From NCBI GenBank assembly GCA_000435475.1, contig FR896060.1, positions 5,787 to 12,881 on the forward strand: a stretch of DNA of 7,095 nt, given 5' to 3'. The notes under the pieces are model-generated. The model did no database searches, was not told the origin of the DNA, and saw only the letters and a program-made list of their open reading frames with translations. Shown in pieces: positions 1 to 4,813 of this stretch. A program made the translations under genes and the position numbers. Numbering within the stretch: the stretch's first letter is position 1; every line of letters starts with the position of its first letter. The DNA is from Cryptobacterium sp. CAG:338. GTDB lineage: Bacteria; Actinomycetota; Coriobacteriia; Coriobacteriales; Eggerthellaceae.

Positions 1-801
1 TACCGTGGCACGTTCGTCGGTAGTGCCATGAAGGTGTGCCGCTTCAGCAAGAATGGTGCCGTTTTCGGCGATAATGTTTTGTCCGCCAAACACCAAATCG
101 GTGCTGGATTCTCCTTCCCCCGCAGTGGCGTAGATATAAGCTGCCACCAAACGGGCAGACTGTCCGGAAACTAGGCTGTCACGATAGGTGCGCTTTCCTA
201 CCATTTCATCACTTGCCGATAAGTTGCAAAGCACGGTAGCGCCTGCAAGGGCATGTGATGTGCTGGGCGGGTTAGGCACCCAAAGATCCTCACAAATTTC
301 TGCTGCTACTACCAAATCAGGCAAAGTGGTGCAGGAAAACAGCAAATTGGTACCAAAGGGAACTTCAGTGCCCTTAAACGAAATTGTACCCATGTTCGCT
401 TCGCCCGGAGTAAAGTGGCGCGTTTCGTAAAATTCGTTATACGCAGGAAGATTCACCTTGGGAACAAATCCTAAAATGGCTCCCTTATGAAGAACAGCGG
501 CAACGTTGTAGAGCTTGCCTGTCGCACGAAGAGGTAGGCCTACCATAATAAGGGCATCAAGTTCTTGAGTCTGGCGCGCGATATCAACAAGGGCGTCTTC
601 TGCGCAATCAAGCAGTTCTGTTTGCCAGAATAAATCGCTACAGGTATAGGCGGTAATGCACAGTTCGGGAAGAACAATGATACGAGCTCCTGCTGCACTT
701 GCTTCATGAATACTTTCCGCAATAGCGTGTGCGTTTGCCTTGCAGTCGGCAACTGTTATAACCGGCGTTGCGGCGGCTACGGTAACGAATCCGTCTTTCA
801 T
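1..801 (-). CDS. nadE: Glutamine-dependent NAD+ synthetase, N-terminal amidase part (partial)
   Basis: NadE makes NAD+ in the cytoplasm from nicotinate adenine dinucleotide, ATP and ammonia; the N-terminal nitrilase-type domain releases that ammonia from glutamine. The 267 codons present cover this domain and run off the left edge, so the ATP-dependent synthetase domain is outside the window. All three amidase catalytic residues are visible: Glu46 in LPELCITAY, Lys115 in PKVNLPAYNEFYE and Cys170 in EICEDLWVP. Their spacing (69 and 55 residues) equals that of Glu52, Lys121 and Cys176 of the Mycobacterium tuberculosis enzyme as I recall it, which argues for the long two-domain form of about 650 residues. 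The start is the ATG at 801-799, two bases after the stop of the lysR gene, with AAGGAG (812-807) as SD. No disruption is seen in the visible part. Confidence 0.95.
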   Translation of the reverse strand, partial: MKDGFVTVAAATPVITVADCKANAHAIAESIHEASAAGARIIVLPELCITAYTCSDLFWQTELLDCAEDALVDIARQTQELDALIMVGLPLRATGKLYNVAAVLHKGAILGFVPKVNLPAYNEFYETRHFTPGEANMGTISFKGTEVPFGTNLLFSCTTLPDLVVAAEICEDLWVPNPPSTSHALAGATVLCNLSASDEMVGKRTYRDSLVSGQSARLVAAYIYATAGEGESSTDLVFGGQNIIAENGTILAEAAHLHGTTDERATV

Positions 802-803
802 GG

Positions 804-1730
804 TTACTCCTTGCGAAAATCGTCGCGCTCGTAGCGGGGAGCTTCGAACGTTTGCAGAAAGTCAATAAAGCTTTGTGCGGCAGGCATGCGAATTGCTTTT
901 TTCTGATAGGTCAAAGAGATGGGATAGAAGGTTTCAGCGCCTTCAACATCAAGGGGGATGACTACCATATTGGGATCAGGAAGCAAATTCGACGTAAGCA
1001 TAGTAAGTGCAACACTTGATTCGTGTACGGCAAGAGCCCCCAGCATTACTTCGTCTTCATAGTTGCGTACCAAGGTGAGTTTTTCTAGGGGAGCGTTAGT
1101 GGCTTTCAAAAACGCCTCTAGGGTTTCGCCTACCATAATGCCGCGACGATACGTATTGACGGTATGTCCTACCAGGTTATCCCAATGGATGCTGGTAAGA
1201 GAAGCAAGCGGGTGGTCGCGTCGTACGGCAACCACGAGTTGCTGATAAAACAAGGTTTTACATTCAATATCGGGCCTGTGGTGGGGGCCGGCAATTACCA
1301 GATCATAAACGCCTTGCTCCAAGCGCTGATTAAGTGGGCCAGTTTCGCCTTGTGCCACATGGAATTCAACTAACGAGCCATACTTGTCGCTATAGGCTTT
1401 CATGGCGGCAGGCAAATAACTCGAACGGACGGTGGCAATAGCACCTATTTCTATAGCGCCCGTAAGCATACCGTGACGCTGTTGGAGTTCGGCTACCCCT
1501 TGTTCGATAGCGGCAAGGCCCTGATCAACATATTTTTGAAACAGCCTGCCGTCGTCGGTAAGGTAGACATTGCGGCCCTCTTTACGAAAAAGGCTGCATC
1601 CCAGTTCATCTTCAAGAGATGCAATGGAATGCGATAGGGCCGATTGAGAAATGTGCAGTTCTTCTGACGCGCGCGTGTAGTGCTGAATTTTTGCTAAATG
1701 CCGAAAATACGAAAGCTGGGCAAGGTTCAT
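804..1730 (-). CDS. LysR-type transcriptional regulator
   Basis: This 308-residue protein has the usual LysR length and layout. An N-terminal winged helix-turn-helix covers about residues 1-60 (MNLAQLSYFRHLA, then SQSALSHSIASLEDELGCSLF, then the wing ending in LTDDG), a linker helix follows, and an effector-binding domain runs from about residue 90 to 295. LysR proteins are usually tetramers that bind T-N11-A type sites between divergent genes and respond to a small metabolite. The ATG at 1730 is chosen because AGGAGG lies four bases upstream; an upstream in-frame ATG at 1787 would add 19 residues and has no comparable SD. The divergent arrangement with the hydratase gene at 2071 makes the four-gene unit 2071-4455 the natural target, and self-regulation is likely. 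The effector is not predictable from sequence alone. nadE follows in the same direction, so its expression may depend partly on this promoter. Confidence 0.95.
   Translation of the reverse strand: MNLAQLSYFRHLAKIQHYTRASEELHISQSALSHSIASLEDELGCSLFRKEGRNVYLTDDGRLFQKYVDQGLAAIEQGVAELQQRHGMLTGAIEIGAIATVRSSYLPAAMKAYSDKYGSLVEFHVAQGETGPLNQRLEQGVYDLVIAGPHHRPDIECKTLFYQQLVVAVRRDHPLASLTSIHWDNLVGHTVNTYRRGIMVGETLEAFLKATNAPLEKLTLVRNYEDEVMLGALAVHESSVALTMLTSNLLPDPNMVVIPLDVEGAETFYPISLTYQKKAIRMPAAQSFIDFLQTFEAPRYERDDFRKE
807..812 (-). promoter_or_regulatory. nadE ribosome binding site inside the end of the lysR gene
   Basis: Read on the minus strand, AAG GAG TAA are the last two sense codons and stop of the LysR gene, and AAGGAG is also a near-perfect SD, followed after five bases by the nadE ATG. 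It fixes the nadE start and makes termination-reinitiation or translational coupling between the two genes likely. Confidence 0.85.
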
Positions 1731-1734
1731 TATT

Positions 1735-1740
1735 CCTCCT
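1735..1740 (-). promoter_or_regulatory. lysR ribosome binding site
   Basis: AGGAGG on the minus strand, four bases before the ATG at 1730. It decides the start of the regulator against the longer reading frame that begins at 1787. Confidence 0.8.
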
Positions 1741-1753
1741 TGGACAGTTTCTA

Positions 1754-1781
1754 ATTGTAGGCGAAGAAATAAAACTATCCA
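1754..1781 (-). promoter_or_regulatory. Possible lysR-nadE promoter
   Basis: On the minus strand TGGATA (1781-1776, four of six matches to the -35 consensus) is followed after 16 bases by TACAAT (1759-1754, a good -10 box). Transcription would begin near 1747, leaving a short leader that still contains the SD. The -35 match is only fair, so this is a candidate. Confidence 0.35.
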
Positions 1782-1905
1782 TAACAAAACTGTATAAGTC
1801 TTTTGCGGGAACTAAATGAATACAGCATGCCATAAAGAAGCAAAATCAAAGCCTTTGAACAGGCATTATTCAGAAAACAAAAACAAAAGATATTACTGAG
1901 TACTT

Positions 1906-1938
1906 TTATTCATAGGTTGTGTGTTCTTTGATGAATAA
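1906..1938. repeat. 8-base perfect inverted repeat, possible regulator site
   Basis: TTATTCAT (1906-1913) and ATGAATAA (1931-1938) are exact reverse complements separated by 17 bases, so the centres of the arms lie 25 bases apart. The right arm overlaps an AATAAT that could be a -10 box. Confidence 0.45.
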
Positions 1939-1972
1939 TATGCGGGGAATTCTTTGCCTAATCTGGGGTAGG

Positions 1973-2004
1973 GTAATACCTAGAAACAGGAGGTTAGGTA
2001 TTAC
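1973..2004. repeat. 10-base perfect inverted repeat, likely operator
   Basis: GTAATACCTA (1973-1982) and TAGGTATTAC (1995-2004) are exact reverse complements separated by 12 bases, so the arm centres are 22 bases apart, about two helical turns. Within and beside the arms smaller GGTA/TACC symmetries recur (1972-1980 and 1997-2009). The site lies about 70-100 bases before the hydratase start, where a LysR protein or another regulator would act. No T-run follows, so it is not a terminator. Confidence 0.6.
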
Positions 2005-2016
2005 GTACCTTATCTG

Positions 2017-2028
2017 CTGGTAAACCAG
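2017..2028. repeat. Short palindrome CTGGT-AA-ACCAG
   Basis: Perfect five-base arms around two bases, 13 bases downstream of the larger inverted repeat. It contains the GGTA element that recurs in that repeat. It may be an accessory binding half-site. Confidence 0.35.
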
Positions 2029-2070
2029 GTTATTTACGAAAACAAGGTTTATTTCGAGAGAGGAAAACCC

Positions 2071-2502
2071 ATGACAAAGTTACCTTTGGAAGTAGGCAAC
2101 GGCTGCACCTTCACTAAGACCATTAGCGAATCTGATGTGTATATGTTTGGTGGCATCACGGGCGACTATAGCCAGATGCACTTCAACGAAGCATTCATGA
2201 AGACCACCAAGTATGGCACCCGTATCGTGCATGGCGTTTTGACGTTTGCTCTGGGTAGCACCGCTTCTACGCTTATTCAGCAGAAGTATGAATCTCCTAT
2301 CCCCAGCGCATCGTATGGCTATGATCATCTTCGTTTTACCGCCCCGGTTTACTTTGGTGACACCTTAACGGCAACCTATACCGTTTGCGAAGTAGACGAA
2401 GAAGCAATGAAGACGTATGCCGATGTTATTGTTACTAACCAGGACGGTACGGTTGTTTGCGTAGCTAAGCACATCTTGAAGTTCTTCGAGGTAGAAGAAT
2501 AA
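2071..2502 (+). CDS. MaoC-like (R)-specific hydratase/dehydratase family protein
   Basis: The 143-residue protein has the size of a single hot-dog domain of the MaoC/PhaJ group, which adds or removes water across the double bond of enoyl-CoA thioesters. The hydratase-2 signature is present: Asp32 and His37 in GDYSQMHFNEAF have the same five-residue spacing as the catalytic Asp31 and His36 of Aeromonas PhaJ, and the following KYGTRIVHGVLTFAL is the usual continuation after the active site. The C-terminal half (about residues 80-140) supplies the strands of the hot-dog sheet. The ATG at 2071 follows GAGAGGA by seven bases. It is the first gene of a plus-strand unit and diverges from the LysR gene. 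The substrate is not visible; a CoA thioester is the family expectation, but no CoA ligase, transferase or thiolase lies beside it. The hydratase family call is firm, the reaction is inferred. Confidence 0.9.
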   Translation: MTKLPLEVGNGCTFTKTISESDVYMFGGITGDYSQMHFNEAFMKTTKYGTRIVHGVLTFALGSTASTLIQQKYESPIPSASYGYDHLRFTAPVYFGDTLTATYTVCEVDEEAMKTYADVIVTNQDGTVVCVAKHILKFFEVEE

Positions 2503-2535
2503 AGCTTTGATCTGAGTGATAAGGGAGGGGATTGA

Positions 2536-2904
2536 ATGACAACACCTTATGTAGATCATGTAGCAATTCGTTCGCGTAATTTCGAACGCGACCTTGCCTT
2601 TTTTCAAAATGTTTTAGGGCTTGAAATTACCCTAACTGCCCCTGAAGGGCTTGACCACAGCGATGTTGCATCGATGGAGCAAGTGTGGGTTGGAGGTATT
2701 CAGCTTCAGCGTGATGCTTCCTTTGATCCTGCACAGCGCGATGCGGGACAGCTTACCCACATCGGCATCAAGCTCGACGAGGTGGATGCGGTATTGGAAA
2801 AAGTATATGCCGTTGAAGGGGTAGTGCAGGCAGAAGGTAAGCCGCGCAACTGGTTTGTATTGCCCGAAGGCCCCATGATTGAATTAGTTTCACCTGAAGA
2901 CTAG
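2536..2904 (+). CDS. VOC (glyoxalase-fold) family protein
   Basis: The 122-residue protein has two beta-alpha-beta-beta-beta modules of the vicinal oxygen chelate superfamily, whose members bind a divalent metal and act as lyases, epimerases, isomerases or dioxygenases. Probable metal ligands stand at the expected strand positions: His8 in VDHVAIRS, Gln56 or Gln58 in GGIQLQ, His75 in LTHIGIKL and Glu116 in PMIELVSPED. The length fits a one-domain glyoxalase I or methylmalonyl-CoA epimerase-like subunit that would dimerise; it is too short for an extradiol dioxygenase with two tandem repeats. The ATG at 2536 follows the SD GGGAGGGG (2523-2530). It lies 33 bases after the hydratase gene and 18 before the reductase gene, so it is almost certainly in the same transcript. 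Substrate unknown. Confidence 0.9.
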   Translation: MTTPYVDHVAIRSRNFERDLAFFQNVLGLEITLTAPEGLDHSDVASMEQVWVGGIQLQRDASFDPAQRDAGQLTHIGIKLDEVDAVLEKVYAVEGVVQAEGKPRNWFVLPEGPMIELVSPED

Positions 2905-2922
2905 AGGAAAGAGGGACTCTGT

Positions 2923-3858
2923 ATGAAGGTTTGTGTGTTAGGAACTGGTTCGCTGGGCAGCACCATTGGTGGTGCTTTGGCGAAGGCGGGCAATGAGGTT
3001 CACTTTGTTGGCCGTCAGGCTCATATGGATGCCGTTAATGAAAACGGCTTGGTAATGGTTACCCCAACGGGTGAAGAAATTGCTCATCCCATTGGTCATA
3101 CCACTCCTGATGGTATTGGACCGTGCGATTTGGTAATCGTGTTGTGCAAGGCGTTCGATACTAAGGCAACTATGGAAGAAGGCAAAGAACTGGTAGGTCC
3201 TGAAACCGCTGTTATGTCTTTGCAGAATGGCCTTGGCGCTGAAGATGCTTTAAGCGAAGTGGTTGGTGCTGAACATGTAATCGGTGGCAAAACCTACATT
3301 GGCGGCATGCTTTTGGAACCTGGTCGCGTACAGGCAACCATTCCAGGTAAGGATACCTTTATCGGGGAATTGGATGGAAGCATTACCGATCGTGTGAAGG
3401 CAATTGGTGCTGCTTTTGAGGAAGCAGGTATGCATTGCATTGTTTCTGACAACATCATGGGTGTTATTTGGGACAAGCTTCTGGTAAATGTGGCAACTGG
3501 CGCGGTTTGCGGCATTACTCATCTTCCTTACGGCGATATGTATCAGGAAGAAAAGCTGGTTGCAACGGCGGTTGCTGCGGTGCAGGAAGGTATGGACGTT
3601 GCCGCAAAGGCAGGGGTTAAGCTTACTTACAGCAACCCCATGGATGTATTGGAGCTTGCGCGTGCAGGACTTCCTTACGATTTCAAGCCTTCTATTTTGC
3701 AGAGCTTGGAAAAGCACCGTCCTACTGAAGTGGGCGTAATCAACGGTGCGGTTGTTGCGCAAGGCGCAAAGCACGGTGTTCCTACACCAGTAAATGAAAC
3801 GCTTGTTGCCTGCGTTACGGGTATTGAACGCTACATTCGCGAATACATCAATAAATAG
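2923..3858 (+). CDS. Ketopantoate reductase (PanE/ApbA) family dehydrogenase
   Basis: The 311-residue protein matches the family in length and order. A Rossmann domain begins with the dinucleotide-binding GTGSLGSTIGGALAKAG (residues 7-23) and has Arg31 after the second strand (FVGRQ), which favours NADPH. Lys76 (CKAFDT), the QNGLG turn (101-105), Lys185 and Asn189 in DKLLVN, and Glu269 in RPTEVG correspond to Lys72, Lys176, Asn180 and Glu256 of E. coli PanE. The helical C-terminal domain (about 175-311) keeps HGVPTPVNETL. The family reduces 2-keto acids, classically 2-dehydropantoate to pantoate. No other pantothenate gene is nearby, and RPTEVG replaces the more usual TEID-type sequence after the catalytic Glu, so a different 2-keto acid is quite possible. 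The ATG at 2923 follows GAGGG (2911-2915) by seven bases. Confidence 0.9.
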   Translation: MKVCVLGTGSLGSTIGGALAKAGNEVHFVGRQAHMDAVNENGLVMVTPTGEEIAHPIGHTTPDGIGPCDLVIVLCKAFDTKATMEEGKELVGPETAVMSLQNGLGAEDALSEVVGAEHVIGGKTYIGGMLLEPGRVQATIPGKDTFIGELDGSITDRVKAIGAAFEEAGMHCIVSDNIMGVIWDKLLVNVATGAVCGITHLPYGDMYQEEKLVATAVAAVQEGMDVAAKAGVKLTYSNPMDVLELARAGLPYDFKPSILQSLEKHRPTEVGVINGAVVAQGAKHGVPTPVNETLVACVTGIERYIREYINK

Positions 3859-3984
3859 TAACGGTGTCATAAGTCATATATATAAGTGCCTTCCAACAAA
3901 GAAGGTAATCTAGTAATGGGTAGCACGTGCCGGGCGCAAAAAGTGCTCGGCACACATAAAACGGGGTCACACAAGGAGGAAATG
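3859..3984 (+). promoter_or_regulatory. Gap before the dehydroquinase gene with two possible hairpins
   Basis: This 126-base gap is much longer than the other gaps in the unit. It holds CCTTC-N7-GAAGG (3889-3905) and a stronger hairpin, GTGCCGGGC (3927-3935) with GCTCGGCAC (3945-3953): nine pairs, one of them G.U, around a nine-base loop. Neither is followed by a T-run, so they are not intrinsic terminators. They may stabilise or process the transcript or tune expression of the last gene. The SD AGGAGG at 3974-3979 decides its start. A separate internal promoter near TATATATAAG (3877-3886) cannot be excluded, but I see no good -35 box. Confidence 0.5.
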
Positions 3985-4455
3985 ATGCGTCGTCTCGAGA
4001 TTATCAATGGTCCAAACAATAACTTCTATGGTATTCGCAATAAAGGTCAGTATGGCAATCAGCTTTATGCCGATCTTATTCAGGAACTTACCGAATATGG
4101 CGCAACGCTTGGATTTGAAGTTCATGCTTTCCAGTCAAATGGCGAAGGTCCTTTGATTGATCATTTACAGGAACTTTATCGTGAAGCAGAAAAAACCGGT
4201 CAAAAAATTCCCGTAGTGTTGAATCCTGGTGCTTTTACCCACTATAGCTACGCCTTGATGGATGCGCTCGAGTCGGTTCATACGCTTGTTCCTGCTGTTG
4301 AATGCCATATGTCCAACATTCATAAGCGTGACGAATTCCGTCATAAGTCAGTAACGGCTTGCGAATGCATAGGCCAGATTGCTGGCTTTGGCAAGAATAG
4401 CTACAAGCTTGCTATGCATGAATATGCCTTACTGGTCGAAGCGGGCGAACTGTAA
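3985..4455 (+). CDS. aroQ: Type II 3-dehydroquinate dehydratase family protein
   Basis: The 156-residue protein has the length of type II dehydroquinase, a dodecameric cytoplasmic enzyme that removes water from 3-dehydroquinate to give 3-dehydroshikimate by an enolate mechanism. Residues equivalent to the M. tuberculosis active site are all present: Asn11 (INGPN), Arg18 and Tyr23 (GIRNKGQYG, the flexible lid), Asn80 and His86 (NPGAFTHYSYALMDAL), Glu106 and His108 (VECHMSNIH) and Arg119 (EFRHKS). The lid start is unusual, with INGPNNNFYG where INGPNLNLLG is common. Both ATG 3982 and ATG 3985 are possible; 3985 has the better distance (five bases) from AGGAGG, while the in-frame GTG at 3886 would add a poor tail that crosses the SD and hairpin. 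It ends the unit and precedes a strong terminator. No other shikimate gene is nearby, so it may be a catabolic or specialised paralogue rather than the housekeeping enzyme. Confidence 0.9.
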   Translation: MRRLEIINGPNNNFYGIRNKGQYGNQLYADLIQELTEYGATLGFEVHAFQSNGEGPLIDHLQELYREAEKTGQKIPVVLNPGAFTHYSYALMDALESVHTLVPAVECHMSNIHKRDEFRHKSVTACECIGQIAGFGKNSYKLAMHEYALLVEAGEL

Positions 4456-4484
4456 TTCCCCCAATTCGTTTTCTTAATACCTTT

Positions 4485-4497
4485 GGGACTTGGTCCC
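4485..4497 (+). other. Small hairpin after the dehydroquinase gene
   Basis: GGGAC-TTG-GTCCC forms five pairs around three bases, 29 bases after the stop codon. It is followed by C-rich sequence, not by T residues, so alone it is not a terminator. It could protect the 3' end or assist the terminator just downstream. Confidence 0.4.
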
Positions 4498-4505
4498 CCT
4501 CCTCG

Positions 4506-4543
4506 TCGGGCTGCTTTTCTTAGTGAAAGTGGCTCGATTTTTT
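4506..4543 (+). terminator. Strong intrinsic terminator of the four-gene unit
   Basis: TCGGGCTGCT (4506-4515) pairs with AGTGGCTCGA (4528-4537), with three G.U pairs, and the stem continues inward through 4518/4525 to give about 13 pairs and a six-base loop. TTTTTT (4538-4543) follows the stem directly. It lies about 50 bases after the dehydroquinase stop and separates that unit from the arginine genes. Confidence 0.9.
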
Positions 4544-4635
4544 ATTAGTGGGATTGCGTAAGCCCGAAAAGAGTTCGATATAGGACAAAAAGAGTTGGAT
4601 TAGCGGCTAAAAAGCTATGAAGATCCGAGAAGAGA

Positions 4636-4665
4636 TTGAAAAGTAATTAGTTTGTTTCTTATTAA
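4636..4665 (+). promoter_or_regulatory. Candidate argC promoter
   Basis: TTGAAA (4636-4641, five of six matches to the -35 consensus) is followed after 18 bases by TATTAA (4660-4665, four of six). Transcription would begin near 4672 and give a leader of about 140 bases. The direct repeat AAGTAAT (4641-4647 and 4664-4670) overlaps both boxes. A second, weaker candidate upstream is TTGCGT (4554-4559) with GATATA (4577-4582) at 17 bases. Confidence 0.4.
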
Positions 4666-4671
4666 GTAATG

Positions 4672-4806
4672 GGGGCTTTTATATTTTCGTGAAGGCAAAT
4701 TTGGAGTACTCTAAAGAAACCTGCATTTTGTAGGGTGGTAATCGGGTTTTTTAGGAGCTAGATTGTTCCGAGTGAAACGCAGCGGGGCAATCTTTAGAAA
4801 GAAGGA
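4672..4806 (+). promoter_or_regulatory. argC leader with competing RNA structures
   Basis: The leader has several pairings that exclude one another. CCTGCA-TTT-TGTAGG (4720-4734) makes a small hairpin. AAGAAACCTG (4714-4723) can instead pair with CGGGTTTTTT (4743-4752). AGATTGTTCCG (4760-4770) pairs with CGGGGCAATCT (4783-4793) in an 11-pair stem with two G.U pairs, ending about nine bases before the SD AAGGA (4802-4806). The left arm of that stem can also pair upstream, either TTCCGA with TCGGG (4742-4746) or GATTGTT with GGTAATC (4737-4743). AGGGTGGTA (4732-4740) equals the conserved T-box core over nine bases, but the rest of a canonical T-box was not found. A regulatory RNA answering arginine or charged tRNA is a reasonable guess; no known riboswitch class was recognised. 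Confidence 0.5.
4700..4715. repeat. 16-base near-palindrome in the argC leader
   Basis: TTTGGAGTACTCTAAA is symmetric except at one pair (4703/4712); the central GAGTACTC is perfect. It lies about 30 bases after the predicted transcription start, a typical place for a repressor operator. It does not resemble the ArgR box (TGAAT and ATTCA around an A/T centre). Confidence 0.4.
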
Positions 4807-4813
4807 ATGAGCA

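Larger units (their letters stand above)
1731..2070. other. Divergent intergenic control region between lysR and the four-gene unit
   Basis: These 340 bases hold no credible gene. The part from about 1800 to 1940 is rich in A and T. Three inverted repeats stand out: TTATTCAT/ATGAATAA (1906-1938), GTAATACCTA/TAGGTATTAC (1973-2004) and CTGGT-AA-ACCAG (2017-2028). The last 20 bases hold the SD GAGAGGA (2057-2063) of the hydratase gene. I could not find a convincing -35/-10 pair for the plus-strand transcript; AATAAT at 1934-1939 and TAATAC at 1974-1979 are possible -10 boxes without good -35 partners. That would suit an activator-dependent promoter. Confidence 0.7.

Noticed and set aside
188..430. 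Plus-strand open frame opposite nadE
   Set aside because: It is antisense to the amidase domain that carries all three catalytic residues, and it has no recognisable motif.
1731..1787. Longer LysR start at ATG 1787
   Set aside because: The winged helix-turn-helix of LysR proteins begins within a few residues of the start, as it does from 1730, and AGGAGG sits directly before 1730.
1851..1864. GCCT-N6-AGGC hairpin in the divergent region
   Set aside because: Four pairs without a T-run are expected by chance.
3250..3870. Minus-strand open frame of 206 codons opposite the reductase gene
   Set aside because: It lies wholly antisense to a well-recognised enzyme gene with an SD and conserved motifs; its translation is rich in Cys, Asn and His without any family motif.
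3886..3984. Longer dehydroquinase start at GTG 3886
   Set aside because: The extra 33 residues have no counterpart in the family and would place the strong SD AGGAGG and a hairpin inside the coding region.
4743..4752. CGGGTTTTTT as the tail of an intrinsic terminator in the argC leader
   Set aside because: No G+C-rich hairpin ends directly before the T-run; the only partner found pairs with the T residues themselves.
4540..4813. Canonical T-box riboswitch before argC
   Set aside because: Only the nine-base core matches; I could not find the CCCT partner of the antiterminator, a clear Stem I or a specifier loop. It is kept as a finding of a resemblance only.
4600..4813. ArgR operator before argC
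   Set aside because: No pair of TGAAT/ATTCA-like half sites with an A/T centre was found near the candidate promoters.
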